From contig NC_014666.1 of assembly GCF_000166135.1 (NCBI RefSeq), forward strand, positions 6,944,001 to 7,008,000: DNA of 64,000 nt. Reading direction: 5' to 3'. Position numbers and translations under genes: made by a program. The notes under the pieces were generated by a model. That model was not told where the DNA came from. It made no database searches and saw only the letters and a program-made list of their open reading frames with translations. Positions 46,055 through 55,654 of the stretch are shown here, in pieces. Each line of letters starts with the position of its first letter. Position 1 is the stretch's first letter. This stretch comes from Pseudofrankia inefficax (lineage in GTDB: Bacteria > Actinomycetota > Actinomycetes > Frankiales > Frankiaceae).

Positions 46055-47808
46055 GGCAGCTCCGCCCGCAGCTGGGTACCGCTGCCCCGCGGGGACGTGA
46101 TCGTCAGACCGCCCCCAGCGGCGGCGACCCGGTCGGCGAGGCCGCGCAGGCCGGTCCCGGCCGAGGCCGAGGCGCCGCCGGGACCGTCGTCGGCGACCTC
46201 GACGACCAGCCGGCCGTCGGCGCGGACCGCGGCGACGGCCACCTGCGCGCCAGCCGCGTGCCGCGAGACGTTCTGCAGGGCCTCGGCCACCACGTAGTAG
46301 GCGGTCGCCTCGAGAACCGGGTCGAGGCGGCCGTCGACGCGCACGTCGAGGGTCACCGGCGCCGCGCAGCGGCGGGCGAGGGCCGCGAGTGCCGGCGCGA
46401 GGCCCTGCTCGTCGAGCACGGCCGGCCGGATGCCGTGCGCGACGTCGCGCAGTTCGTGGATCGCGCCGCGCACCTGCTCGTCGAGCTCCTCGACGAGGGC
46501 CCGCGCCGGGCCGTCGCCGAGCTGGCCGCGCAGGACGGCCACGGTCAGGCCGAGGCCGAGGAGGCGTTGCTGCGCACCGTCATGCAGGTCGCGTTCGAGG
46601 CGGCGCCGCTCGTCGTCGGCAGCGGCGGCGAGCCGTTGCCGGGAGGCGCGGACCTCGGCGAGCTGGTGGCGGACCTCGGCGTGCAGGCGCGCGTTGTCGA
46701 GGGCGAGCCGGGCGGCGCCCGCGGCGGCGTCGAGCAGTTCCTGGCGGTCGGTGAGGGTCGGGTCGTGGACGAGCAGCGCGAACGGCGGCTCGCCGAGCGC
46801 GGTGACGGCCTGTGCGCCGTCCGCGGGCAGCTCGTAGAACGCTCCCGCGGTGTCGACGACGGCTCCGTCCGCGGGGAAGACGACCCGCAGGGATGGGTCA
46901 CGCAGCGCGTCGCGGAGCTCGGCTTCGACGGTCGCCGCGGAGACGTGGGCGAGCCGGCCGACCAGGCTGCCGACGGAGGCGAAGGCGAGCCGATCGGTGA
47001 CCAGGCCGACGAAGAACGGGATCACCAGCGCGGCCGCCGCGACCCAGCTGTAGGCGTAGTACAGGACGTTGTCGACGGCGGACCCCCGCGCGACATCCTC
47101 GGCGATCTCGAAGCCGACGAAGCAGGCGATGGTGGCGGCGAACCCGGCGAAGGTGCCGACCAGGGTCCGGCGCAGCCGCGGCGCAGCCCGTGCCGCCCGG
47201 CGGACGAGCAGCGCCACCACGACGACCGCGATGACCAGCCAGGCGGCCAGGTTCGCGTTCTCCAGGTCGAGATAGAGCCTGCGGCTGGAAAACAGCTGTA
47301 TCGGGCTGTCGTAACACCAGAAGGTGCAGGTCGCGTGGTCGACGGTACGGGTGACCAGCAGGACGGGCCCGGCGACGGCGGCGAGGCAGAAAGCCGCGAC
47401 GACAGCCGCGCGGTCGGCGCCCGGGGAAAGCCGGCCAGACGGGTAGGAGAGCAGCAACTGCGCGGCGATCGCGATCGGCACCAGATACAGGCCCGCGCCG
47501 ACGACCGTGAAGACGCTGTAGCCGGGAAAGGTAACCGGTGGCCGGACGTCATGAGGCGTCTTGATGAGGGCGAAGTAGCTGAGCGCCACCAGCCAGACAC
47601 CTGTCCGGCTGCCCGGTCGGATCCGCCACAGCACGAGACCGGCGACCGCGAACCAGAGGCCGGTGCCGATCCCGGACGCGGCTACGCCGGGACCCATCGT
47701 TCCGTAGCCGAACCCCAGCCACACGTCTCCGGCCACCACCGCCGCGAGGACGACGCTGTGGGCGGCGAGAACCGCGGCCGACGGCGCCTGCCGCGCGCGC
47801 CCCACCAC
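46045..47808 (-). CDS. NarX-type sensor histidine kinase (HisKA_3)
   Basis: 587 residues. The N-terminal ~280 residues are membrane helices (VVLAAVVAGDVWLGFGYG, GAGLYLVPIAIAAQLLL, LAAWLVIAVVVVALLV and others). A degenerate GAF-like segment follows. The phosphoacceptor His is in ERRRLERDLHDGAQQRLLGL, the HisKA_3 signature. The ATPase domain has EALQNVSRHA (N box) and VADDGPGG (G1 box). It should phosphorylate the regulator encoded directly downstream, overlapping by 10 nt. The signal is unknown; an odd luminal pair of cysteines (CTFWCYD) could be a redox or ligand site. Confidence 0.93.
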   Translation of the reverse strand: MVGRARQAPSAAVLAAHSVVLAAVVAGDVWLGFGYGTMGPGVAASGIGTGLWFAVAGLVLWRIRPGSRTGVWLVALSYFALIKTPHDVRPPVTFPGYSVFTVVGAGLYLVPIAIAAQLLLSYPSGRLSPGADRAAVVAAFCLAAVAGPVLLVTRTVDHATCTFWCYDSPIQLFSSRRLYLDLENANLAAWLVIAVVVVALLVRRAARAAPRLRRTLVGTFAGFAATIACFVGFEIAEDVARGSAVDNVLYYAYSWVAAAALVIPFFVGLVTDRLAFASVGSLVGRLAHVSAATVEAELRDALRDPSLRVVFPADGAVVDTAGAFYELPADGAQAVTALGEPPFALLVHDPTLTDRQELLDAAAGAARLALDNARLHAEVRHQLAEVRASRQRLAAAADDERRRLERDLHDGAQQRLLGLGLTVAVLRGQLGDGPARALVEELDEQVRGAIHELRDVAHGIRPAVLDEQGLAPALAALARRCAAPVTLDVRVDGRLDPVLEATAYYVVAEALQNVSRHAAGAQVAVAAVRADGRLVVEVADDGPGGASASAGTGLRGLADRVAAAGGGLTITSPRGSGTQLRAELPCA

Positions 47809-48028
47809 GACACTGACGATAGCAGGATGATCACAATGGCGGACTTCTCGGGCGCATCCGCCCTCCTGGCCCGAGGGGCCGCCAGCCGCCGCATCTCATG
47901 GTTTTCCGCGAGGCGAACCACGGGAACTCCCGACGCGCCCGATGCCCGGTTCCGCCGACACTTTCCGCGCCGCCCGAAAAAGGGGGTGGCCGGCGCCGCC
48001 CGTCGCGGCGGTGACGGCGGAGGAACAG

Positions 48029-49330
48029 ATGGCGATGGCGCGACGTGTGGCACCCCGGGCCCGGGCGCGGGGGGCCCGGGCCCGGGGAGTCCGGGTCAGG
48101 TGGGCGGGCCTCGCTGCCGGCCTGGCGCTCGCCGCCGCGGCGTGCGGTGGCGTTGGGCAGGCGGCCGGCGCCGGGACCCCGCCGCCGTCGAGCCCCGCGG
48201 CCGTGGCGTACCGCGGGCCGGCCGCGGCTCCGGCCGGGGACGCGTTCTACGTCCCGCCGCGGCCGCTGCCCGCCGGCCGGCCCGGCGACATCCTGTGGTC
48301 ACGCCAGGTCCCGGCCACCGGGATGCTGGCCGGCCTGGGCGTCGAGGTCGACCAGGTGCTGTACCTGTCGACCGACGCGCAGGGCCGGCCGGACGCCGTG
48401 TCGGGCACCGTCATCCTGCCACCGGCGAAGGCGCGGGCGGCCGCCCCGCTGGTCGGGTTCGCCACCGGGACCGAAGGACTGGGCGACAGCTGCGCGCCAT
48501 CCAAGACGATCGCGGCAGGCACCTACGACTGGAGCGACCACCTCGTCGCGTCGGTCAACCACGGCTGGGCGGTGGCCGTCAGCGACTACGAGGGCCTCGG
48601 CACGCCAGGGGACCACACGTACAGCGTCGGCCGGTCCGAGGGCCACGCCGTGCTCGACGTCGTCCGCGCCGCGCAGCGCCTCCCCGGCTCGGGCCTACGG
48701 ACCGACGCGAAGGTCGCCTTCTGGGGGTACTCCCAGGGCGGGGGCGCGGCCACGTGGGCGGGTCAGCTGGCGCCGGCCTACGCGCCCGAGCTGCACACCG
48801 TCGGCGTCGCGGCCGGCGGGGTGCCGGCGGACCTGACCAAGGTGAGCGAGGCGGTCGACGGCATGCCCTGGTCCGGAGTGCAGCTCATGTCGGCGATCGG
48901 ATTCGCCGCCGCCTACCCGGAGTTGCACGTCGACGACGCCGTCCAGCCCGCGTTCCGCGCCGCTGTCCAGGGTCTGCGCACCGAGTGCATCAAGGAGGCC
49001 CTGCCCGCGTTCGCCGGCAAGCACGTGCGCGACATCCTGACCGCGGACCTGCTCCACCAACCGGCCTGGCAGGCCCGCCTGACGCAGAACTCCCTCGGCG
49101 CGACGCCGCCCGCCGTTCCGATCCTGCTCTACCACGGCACGACCGACACCGTCGTCGCGTTCGGCCAGGCCGAGGACCTGGCCCGCCGGTACTGCGCCGC
49201 GGGCGCGAACGTGACGTGGCGGCCCTACCCCGGCGAGGATCACGGCCAGGCCTGGAACCACATCGACGCGGTGACCGCCTACCTCGCCGACCGCTTCGCC
49301 GGCAAGCCCGTCGCTCCCTCGTGCCCTTGA
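48029..49330 (+). CDS. secreted lipase/esterase lipoprotein (secretory lipase family)
   Basis: About 433 residues. The N-terminus is very basic (ARRVAPRARARG), then a hydrophobic stretch ends in a lipobox-like AAAAC, so the protein is probably exported and lipid-anchored. It has an alpha/beta-hydrolase fold with nucleophile Ser235 in WGYSQGGG, an acid in HGTTDTVV and His in GEDHGQAW. The overall plan resembles fungal and actinomycete secretory (LIP-type) lipases, including the early segment LWSRQVPAT. ATG 48029 follows GGAGG by 5 nt; an in-frame ATG at 47942 has no ribosome site. It is divergent from the two-component pair, which may control it (inference). Confidence 0.88.
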   Translation: MAMARRVAPRARARGARARGVRVRWAGLAAGLALAAAACGGVGQAAGAGTPPPSSPAAVAYRGPAAAPAGDAFYVPPRPLPAGRPGDILWSRQVPATGMLAGLGVEVDQVLYLSTDAQGRPDAVSGTVILPPAKARAAAPLVGFATGTEGLGDSCAPSKTIAAGTYDWSDHLVASVNHGWAVAVSDYEGLGTPGDHTYSVGRSEGHAVLDVVRAAQRLPGSGLRTDAKVAFWGYSQGGGAATWAGQLAPAYAPELHTVGVAAGGVPADLTKVSEAVDGMPWSGVQLMSAIGFAAAYPELHVDDAVQPAFRAAVQGLRTECIKEALPAFAGKHVRDILTADLLHQPAWQARLTQNSLGATPPAVPILLYHGTTDTVVAFGQAEDLARRYCAAGANVTWRPYPGEDHGQAWNHIDAVTAYLADRFAGKPVAPSCP

Positions 49331-49577
49331 CACACGGGCAGGCGATCAGCGACCGCTCCCAGACAGGCCCCTGGTAGGCGGTTGACCGGTCGACCGTCAT
49401 TTGTTCGGTCGGGGGGACTGCTTCAAGATTCCGACACAGGAAAACAGGCGCCCCGTCTCGCCCGCCGCTGACCCGCAAGCCCTGTCGGCTGTGGGGACGT
49501 CACACCCGGTGAGACGATATTGACCGGCGTACCGGTACTCGGGAGTCGGTGGCGGTTCGGTGCGGGGGTGGCGGCCG

Positions 49578-52500
49578 GTGACGGAGGGCCTTTCGGACGA
49601 CGAGGTCCGGGAGCTCGGACGACGGTTTCCGGATGTCGTCACGGCGCGCCGAGTGCTGACACTCGCGGGGTGGTCGCTGGATCAGGTGCCGTCATGGCAG
49701 GTGGACACGTCGGGGCAGTTCTGGCATGAGGTGTCCATCCGGCTGGCCCACGGCGTCGTGGCCGATGGGCGGCGCCGTCTGTTTGAGGCCGCGTCGTGGC
49801 TGCCGTCGGAGGACCCCGGGTTCCGGGCCGGCGGGGCGGTGGTCGGCGGGCAGGCCCGGTTGGTGCCGTCGCCGGATCTGCTGCCGGTCCTGCCGGCGCG
49901 GTTCGTGGCCCGGGACGCCGACGCGGCAGCGGTGCGGACTCTGCTGAGCGCCGGCGGTGCCGGCCAGGTGGTGGGTGTGGTCGGAATGGGCGGCGCGGGC
50001 AAGTCGACGCTGACCGCCGCACTTGTGCGGGACCCGGCGGTGGCCGCGGCGTTCCCCGACGGGGTGGTGTGGGTCGGAGTCGGCCAGCGGCCGGAGGTTG
50101 CTGACACCCTCGCGGCTGCGCTGGCCGCCTTCGGCGACCGGGCGCCGGTGGTGGACGTGACGGACGGAACGCGACGGCTGCGTCGTCTGCTGGCCGGCGC
50201 GCGGGCGCTGGTCGTGCTGGACGACGTGTGGGACATCGAGGTGCTCCAGGCGTTCGCGGTGCCGGCGGGCGTGCGGCTGCTCGTGACGACCCGGTCGCGG
50301 GACGTCCTGTTCGGGGACGCGGCCGTACACGAGCTGACGATGGCCGACGAGAAGACGTCACGACAGGTGCTGGCGGCCTATGCCGGCGCCACGGTGGCTG
50401 ACCTGCCAGCCGTGGCGGACGAGGTCGTCCAGCGGTGTGGTGGCCTGGTTCTGGCGTTGGCTCTGATCGGGGCGATGGTCGGCGCGAGTCGGCTCGGCGC
50501 GGGCCGCGCCTGGGAGAACACGGCCGAACGGCTGCGCCGCGCGGACCTGACCGAGATCAGGAGCCGGTTCCCGGGTTATCCGCATCCGAACCTGCTCGCC
50601 GCACTGGACGTCTCCGTGACCGCGCTGGCCGACGCGCACGCGGCGCGGTTCCGCGAGCTGGCCGTGTTCGAAGGCCGCGGCGCCGTCCCAGCCGCCGTGG
50701 TGGTCGGTCTGTGGCAGGCCACAGCTGGCCTCGACGACCTGGAAGCCGAGGACCACCTCGACCTGCTCGCCCGCCACTCGCTGGTCCGTATCGACCCGGC
50801 CTCCGGCACGGTCGGTCTGCACGACCTGCTGTTCGACTACACCCGCGGCGGGCTCACCGCCGGCCAGCTCCGCGACCTGCACGGCGCGACGGCGGGCTGG
50901 CTGCTCGACCGCTGGGGCGGGCTGGACGAAAGCCTGCCCGGCCTGCGCGACGTCGCCACGTTCGACGACGCGGACCGGTACGGCCTCTCAGCGCTCGTCG
51001 CGCACCTGCTCGCCGCCGACAGCGTCGACAACGTCGACCGCCTCCTCGCCGCCGAACGCCCGGCGCCGAGCGGGCGGGCAGAGAGCGTCTGGTACACCGC
51101 CCACGAGGACCAGGGCAGTACCACGACCTATCTGGCCTCGGTCCGCGCGGCCTGGCGCGATGCGCAGACGCGATCTCCCTCCGACGACCCACGGGCGTTC
51201 ACTCGCCAAGCCTGTTGCGCGCTGTTGGTCGGCTCGATCACCAGCCTGGCCGCGAACGTCCCGCCAGCGCTGCTCCTGCGCCTGACCGAAGCCAGACTCT
51301 GGCCGCCCGCCCGCGCGCTCGCCTATGCCCAGGCCATCCCGAGCCCCCAGGCACGGGCGGAGGCGTTGACCGGGCTCGCGCCGCATCTGCCCGCCGACGA
51401 GCGAGGCCCGGTTCTCGCCCAAGCGCTCCAGGCCGCCCTGACCATCGACCTCCGGTATGCCCGGGCACAGGCGCTGACCGCGCTGGGGCCACATCTGACC
51501 GTCGACCTGCTCGCCCAGGCGCTCGCGGCCGCCATCGCCCTTGACGATCCGGCGGACCGGGCCTGGGCGCTGATCGCGTTGGCGCCACACCTGACCGCCG
51601 ACGAGCGAGGCCCGATCCTCGACCGGGCACTCGCCGCCGCCTGCTCCATTGACCTGCCCTACGTCGCGTCATGGGTGTTGGCCGCGCTGGCCCCGCAGCT
51701 GCCCGCGGGTCTGCTCGCTGAGGCCCTGGCCGCGGCCAACGCCCTCGAGAATCCGGCCGCCCGGGCCGAAGCACTGAGCGGGGTCGCCCCGTATCTGCCT
51801 GCCGACCTGCTCGACAAGGCGCTCGCCGCGGCCAACGCCCTCGACGATCCGGCCGCCCGGGCCGAAGCGCTGAGCGGGGTCGCCCCGTATCTGCCCGAAG
51901 GCCAGCGCGGTCCGGTCCTCGATCGGGCCCTGGCCACTGCCACCGCCCTCGAGCAGCTGCACGACCGGGCGCGCATCCTGACGGGTTTGGCACCGCAGCT
52001 GCCCGCGGAGCGGCGTGTGCCGGTCCTCGCCCAAGCCCTCGACGCCGCCGCCGCCAGTGCGATCGGCCTGCCGGCCGTGTTGACCGGGCTCGCGCCGCAT
52101 CTTCCAGCCGAACTGCTGGCCCAGGCAGTGGCCACCGCCATCACGGTCAAGTCTCCGGTCGAGCGGGTGGAAGCAGTGACGGCGTTGGCATCCGGCCTGC
52201 CGGCCGACCAGCGCGGAACGGTCCTCAGCCAGGCCCAGGCCAGCGCCAGCGCTCTCGACCGCCCGGGCGACCGGGCGCGGGAGTTGGCCTTGCTGGCGCC
52301 GTGGCTGCCGGTCGAGCAACGTAGGTCGGTCCTCGCCGAAGCGCTCGCCGCCGTCACCACTCTCGACCGTCCGGATACCCGGCTGTGGGTTCTGACCGCC
52401 CTGACGCCGCAGTTGCCCGTCGACCTGCTCAGCCGCGCGCTCACCGCCGCCACCACCATCGACAGCCGCGAGGCACGGGTGTCGGCGTTGACCGCGCTGG

Positions 52501-53705
52501 CGCCCTTCCTGTCCGCCGAGCACCATGGGCACCTTGCCGAGGCGCTGGTCGCCATCACCGCCTTCGACACGCCGGGCGGCCAGGAACAGGCGCTGACCGC
52601 GCTGGTGCCCCACCTTCCCGTCAACCTGCTCCCCCAGGCATTGGCAGCCGCCACCGCCATCGGCACCGCGCATTCCCAGGCACGAGCGCTGACGGCACTG
52701 GCACCGCGGCTGCCCGCCGACCTGCTCGGCCAGGCACTCGACAACGTCAGAGCCAATAGATCGCCGAACATCCGAGCGGACGCACTGACCGGTCTCGCGC
52801 CGTGGCTACGCGCCTCCCAACGCGGCCCGGTCCTCGCCGAGGCGCTCGCCGACGCCGCCGCCATCCACAACCCTGGCTTTCGAACGCAGGCGTTGACCGC
52901 CCTGGCGCCGCACCTGCCCGCCGATCTTCTCGCCCGGGCGGTGAAGGACGCGCGCGCCCTCGATGCTCCGGACGATCGGGCGCGCGCGCTGACTGCGTTG
53001 GCTCCGCATCTGCCGCCCCGGCGGCGAGGTCGGGTCCTCGCCCAGGCTCTCGCCGCCGCCACCTCCCTCGACCGGCCCTACGGCCGCGCCTGGGCGCTGA
53101 CCGCGCTGGCGCCACAACTGACGGCCGACCAGCGGGGCCCGGTCCTCGCCCAGGCGCTCGCCGCGACCACCGCCATCGACGAACCAGCCGACCTGGCCTG
53201 GGTCCTGATCGCGCTCGCACCGTCGCTGCCGGCCGAGCAACGCGGCCCAGCTCTCGCCCGGGCGCTGGCCGCCGCCACGCCCCTCGACCCGCCCTACAGT
53301 CGGGCACAGATGCTGACTGGGCTGGCGCCGCAGCTGCCCGTCGACCTGCTCCCCCAGGCGCTGGCCGCCGCCACCACCATCGATGATCCGCATGACCGGC
53401 TCAGCGCGTTGGCCGGGCTGGCGCCGCACCTGCCCCCCAACCTGCTGACCCAGGCATTGACCATCACGACCGCCAGCGGTGATCCGGACTACCGGGCGCA
53501 CGCGCTGGCCGCGCTGGCCCCGCACCTGCCGACCGACCAACGTGGACCCGTCCTCGCCCTGGCTCTCGAGTCGGCGGCGATGTCCGGCAGAGCCACGGTC
53601 GTCGCGGTCAGCGCCGCGGCGCTGACCAACGCCGTAGCCCCGGCGAGCACGGCCGCCGGATCTGTGGTGTCCGCGTTTCTACGGGTCCAGCGCTGGTGGC
53701 CCTGA
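49578..53705 (+). CDS. EAD1 - NB-ARC STAND ATPase with 22 helical repeats
   Basis: About 1375 residues. Residues 1-78 (GLSDDEVRELGRRFPDVVTA, DGRRRLFEAA) match effector-associated domain 1, an adaptor that pairs sensor ATPases with effectors. The NB-ARC ATPase follows, with Walker A GMGGAGKST at 136-144, Walker B LVVLDDVWD near 211-219 and LLVTTRSRD. A winged-helix segment comes next, and from ~595 to the end there are 22 repeats built on L-x-x-L-A-P-x-L-P. STAND proteins of this design act as invader sensors in bacterial conflict systems, the repeats binding the trigger. GTG 49578 is preferred over GTG 49560. No separate EAD1-bearing effector gene is visible nearby. Confidence 0.88.
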   Translation: MTEGLSDDEVRELGRRFPDVVTARRVLTLAGWSLDQVPSWQVDTSGQFWHEVSIRLAHGVVADGRRRLFEAASWLPSEDPGFRAGGAVVGGQARLVPSPDLLPVLPARFVARDADAAAVRTLLSAGGAGQVVGVVGMGGAGKSTLTAALVRDPAVAAAFPDGVVWVGVGQRPEVADTLAAALAAFGDRAPVVDVTDGTRRLRRLLAGARALVVLDDVWDIEVLQAFAVPAGVRLLVTTRSRDVLFGDAAVHELTMADEKTSRQVLAAYAGATVADLPAVADEVVQRCGGLVLALALIGAMVGASRLGAGRAWENTAERLRRADLTEIRSRFPGYPHPNLLAALDVSVTALADAHAARFRELAVFEGRGAVPAAVVVGLWQATAGLDDLEAEDHLDLLARHSLVRIDPASGTVGLHDLLFDYTRGGLTAGQLRDLHGATAGWLLDRWGGLDESLPGLRDVATFDDADRYGLSALVAHLLAADSVDNVDRLLAAERPAPSGRAESVWYTAHEDQGSTTTYLASVRAAWRDAQTRSPSDDPRAFTRQACCALLVGSITSLAANVPPALLLRLTEARLWPPARALAYAQAIPSPQARAEALTGLAPHLPADERGPVLAQALQAALTIDLRYARAQALTALGPHLTVDLLAQALAAAIALDDPADRAWALIALAPHLTADERGPILDRALAAACSIDLPYVASWVLAALAPQLPAGLLAEALAAANALENPAARAEALSGVAPYLPADLLDKALAAANALDDPAARAEALSGVAPYLPEGQRGPVLDRALATATALEQLHDRARILTGLAPQLPAERRVPVLAQALDAAAASAIGLPAVLTGLAPHLPAELLAQAVATAITVKSPVERVEAVTALASGLPADQRGTVLSQAQASASALDRPGDRARELALLAPWLPVEQRRSVLAEALAAVTTLDRPDTRLWVLTALTPQLPVDLLSRALTAATTIDSREARVSALTALAPFLSAEHHGHLAEALVAITAFDTPGGQEQALTALVPHLPVNLLPQALAAATAIGTAHSQARALTALAPRLPADLLGQALDNVRANRSPNIRADALTGLAPWLRASQRGPVLAEALADAAAIHNPGFRTQALTALAPHLPADLLARAVKDARALDAPDDRARALTALAPHLPPRRRGRVLAQALAAATSLDRPYGRAWALTALAPQLTADQRGPVLAQALAATTAIDEPADLAWVLIALAPSLPAEQRGPALARALAAATPLDPPYSRAQMLTGLAPQLPVDLLPQALAAATTIDDPHDRLSALAGLAPHLPPNLLTQALTITTASGDPDYRAHALAALAPHLPTDQRGPVLALALESAAMSGRATVVAVSAAALTNAVAPASTAAGSVVSAFLRVQRWWP
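51363..53577 (+). repeat. 22 tandem 32- or 36-residue repeats in the STAND protein
   Basis: Each unit starts (A/V)L(T/S/I)(A/G)LAP-x-LP. Two classes occur: 32-residue units continuing with A/V-x-LL, and 36-residue units continuing with x-x-QRGPVL. Both end in a helix with A-D-D-P-x-x-R-A-x. Units at 51,732 and 51,828 are almost identical in DNA over ~70 bases and are offset by exactly 96 bases, showing recent duplication. Confidence 0.9.
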
Positions 53706-53723
53706 TCGGCACGCACCGGGCCG

Positions 53724-54071
53724 TCAGGACGCCCAGCGGCCCGGTAGGAACATCGGCGCGGCCCGCCGTCCCCCATCCCGGCGAGGCGGACGGCGTGCTG
53801 GTCCAGTCGCATGGCGGGACTCCTGTAAGACGCAGGGACGGTGGCGGTGGCCAGGCGGGTAGGGGAATGCGCCGAGGAAGGTGCGCGGGGGGTCGTAGTC
53901 CCCCACGGCGGCGCAGTCGTCGTGGTAGTTCACCGTCAGGCGCAGGTCGCGGCGGCCGGTGCCGCAGACGATGCGGCTGACCCTTTCGCGGCCGTCCCAG
54001 AGCTGGGTGGCGGCCGCGGCGTCGGGGATGCGGCGCACCATCCAGCAGCGCCCCGTCGTGGCCGGGAACAT
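53724..54071 (-). CDS. small hypothetical protein, doubtful
   Basis: 115 residues if started at ATG 54071. The central part looks coding (TGRCWMVRRIPDAAAATQLW, SRIVCGTGRRDLRLTVNYHD, YDPPRTFLGAFP), but the last 45 residues are Arg/Pro/Gly-rich and unconvincing. It may be the remnant of a longer gene. No family is recognisable. It lies in the 446-base gap between the STAND gene and the CoA-transferase operon, which otherwise shows nothing. Confidence 0.35.
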   Translation of the reverse strand: MFPATTGRCWMVRRIPDAAAATQLWDGRERVSRIVCGTGRRDLRLTVNYHDDCAAVGDYDPPRTFLGAFPYPPGHRHRPCVLQESRHATGPARRPPRRDGGRRAAPMFLPGRWAS

Positions 54072-54151
54072 CCGCTCTGTGCGGGCCGCGCCCCTGGTAG
54101 CGGGCGCTCCACCCGCTCCAGTGCGTGTTGGGTGCCAGCTCGTTGGCGCCG

Positions 54152-54826
54152 TCAGGACGGGTGGAGGTCGGGCGCGACCGCCAGCGAGGTCCCGGTCGCC
54201 CGGTGAACGGTGTCGAGTGTGACGCCGGGGGCGAGCTCCTGGAGGACGAGGCCGGCGTTGGCCGGCAGAACGTCGATCACGGCGAGGTCGGTAATGATGC
54301 GATCGACGACACCGCGGCCGGTGTAGGGCAGGGTGCACTCGTCCAGGATCTTCGGCGCGCCGGCCCGGGTGACGTGTTCCATCATCACGATCACCCGCCG
54401 GGCTCCGCTGACCAGGTCCATCGCGCCGCCCATGCCCTTGACCATTTTCCCGGGGATCATCCAGTTGGCCAGGTCGCCGGTCCGTGAGACCTCCATGGCC
54501 CCGAGTACCGCGACGTCGACCTTCCCGCCTCGGATCATCGCGAAGCTGGCCGCGGAGTCGAAGAACGAGGCGCCGGGCAGCACGGTCACGGTTTCCTTGC
54601 CCGCGTTGATCAGGTCCGGGTCGACCTCGTCACCGTACGGGGACGGGCCGACGCCGAGGATGCCGTTCTCCGAGTGGATCACGACCTGGACGCCGGCCGG
54701 CAGGTGGTTGGGCACCAGCGTCGGTAGCCCGATGCCGAGGTTGACGTACGTGCCGTCGGTAAGTTCGGCCGCGACCCGGGCGGCGAGCTCGTCGCGGGTG
54801 CGCCGGTGGCTCAGGTCGAGTGCCAT
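54152..54826 (-). CDS. 3-oxoacid CoA-transferase, subunit B
   Basis: 224 residues, the usual size. [15 protein letters not shown] and [11 protein letters not shown] are the conserved phrases; the Glu in SENG is the catalytic residue that forms the CoA thioester. The enzyme moves CoA between succinyl-CoA (or another donor) and a 3-oxoacid such as 3-oxoadipate or acetoacetate. ATG 54826 overlaps the stop of subunit A (TGATG). It is the last gene of the minus-strand catabolic operon. Which oxoacid is used cannot be told from sequence; the aromatic context favours a 3-oxoadipate-like substrate. Confidence 0.94.
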   Translation of the reverse strand: MALDLSHRRTRDELAARVAAELTDGTYVNLGIGLPTLVPNHLPAGVQVVIHSENGILGVGPSPYGDEVDPDLINAGKETVTVLPGASFFDSAASFAMIRGGKVDVAVLGAMEVSRTGDLANWMIPGKMVKGMGGAMDLVSGARRVIVMMEHVTRAGAPKILDECTLPYTGRGVVDRIITDLAVIDVLPANAGLVLQELAPGVTLDTVHRATGTSLAVAPDLHPS

Positions 54827-55626
54827 CAGCGGGCCGCCAAAGGGACCGCGACGCCAGCCGGTCTCGCGGGCCGGGGCCGCACGGTCCGCTTCTCGACGTC
54901 CTTGCGGCCGACCTCCGCCGGTGTCAGTGCGACCACCCGGTGGACGTAGATCCCCGGCAGGTGGACCGCGTCCGGCGGGATCTCCCCCGGGGAAACCACC
55001 CGCTCGGCCTCCACGATGGTGATCAGCCCGGCCATCGCCGCGTTCGGGTTGAAGTTACGGGCCGAGGCATGGAAGACGACGTTGCCGAACGGGTCGGCGA
55101 CCGCCGCCCGAACCAGCGCGAAGTCCGTCACGATGGCCTCCTCCAGGACCTGCTCGCGGCCGCCGACGACGCGGACCTCCTTGGCCGGTGAGGCGACCGC
55201 GACGCTGCCGTCGGGGTGGTAGCGCCACGGCAGGCCACCGTCGGCCACCTGCGTCCCGACCCCGGTCGGCGTGAAGAACGCGCCGATCCCGGCGCCGCCG
55301 GCCCGCAGCCGCTCGGCCAGTGTGCCCTGCGGGGTCAGCTCGACCTCCAGCTCGCCGCCCAGGTACTGCCGGGCGAACTCCTTGTTCTCACCCACATAGG
55401 AGGCGATCACCCGGCGGATCCGACGCTCGCCCAGCAGCAGCCCCAGCCCGGCTCCGTCCACCCCGCAGTTGTTCGAGACGACCCGCAGCCCCGTCGCGCC
55501 CTGAGCCAGCAACGCCTCGATCAGGACCGCCGGGATGCCGCTCAACCCGAACCCGCCGACGGCCAGGCTCGCGCCGTCCGATATGTCGGCCACCGCCTGG
55601 GCCGCGCTGGCCACGATCTTGTTCAC
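54826..55626 (-). CDS. 3-oxoacid CoA-transferase, subunit A
   Basis: 266 residues. The N-terminus has [20 protein letters not shown], the Gly-rich CoA-binding segment of family I CoA-transferases. [15 protein letters not shown] and [13 protein letters not shown] follow, and FNPNAAMAG lies in the C-terminal half; all are characteristic of the A subunit. It forms a heteromer with the coupled subunit B. It starts 28 nt after the monooxygenase stop, so it is co-transcribed with the upstream genes. Confidence 0.94.
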   Translation of the reverse strand: MNKIVASAAQAVADISDGASLAVGGFGLSGIPAVLIEALLAQGATGLRVVSNNCGVDGAGLGLLLGERRIRRVIASYVGENKEFARQYLGGELEVELTPQGTLAERLRAGGAGIGAFFTPTGVGTQVADGGLPWRYHPDGSVAVASPAKEVRVVGGREQVLEEAIVTDFALVRAAVADPFGNVVFHASARNFNPNAAMAGLITIVEAERVVSPGEIPPDAVHLPGIYVHRVVALTPAEVGRKDVEKRTVRPRPARPAGVAVPLAAR

Positions 55627-55654
55627 TCACTCCTCCTCGTCGGAAACCGTCGAT

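Noticed and set aside
46258-49377. Open frame of >1000 codons on the + strand opposite the histidine kinase and running into the lipase gene
   Set aside because: Opposite a kinase with intact H, N and G boxes, and in the wrong frame for the lipase; no motif of its own.
51363-53577. Possible CRISPR-like or structural DNA repeat array
   Set aside because: Repeats follow codons, vary at third positions and lack spacers; they encode a protein solenoid.
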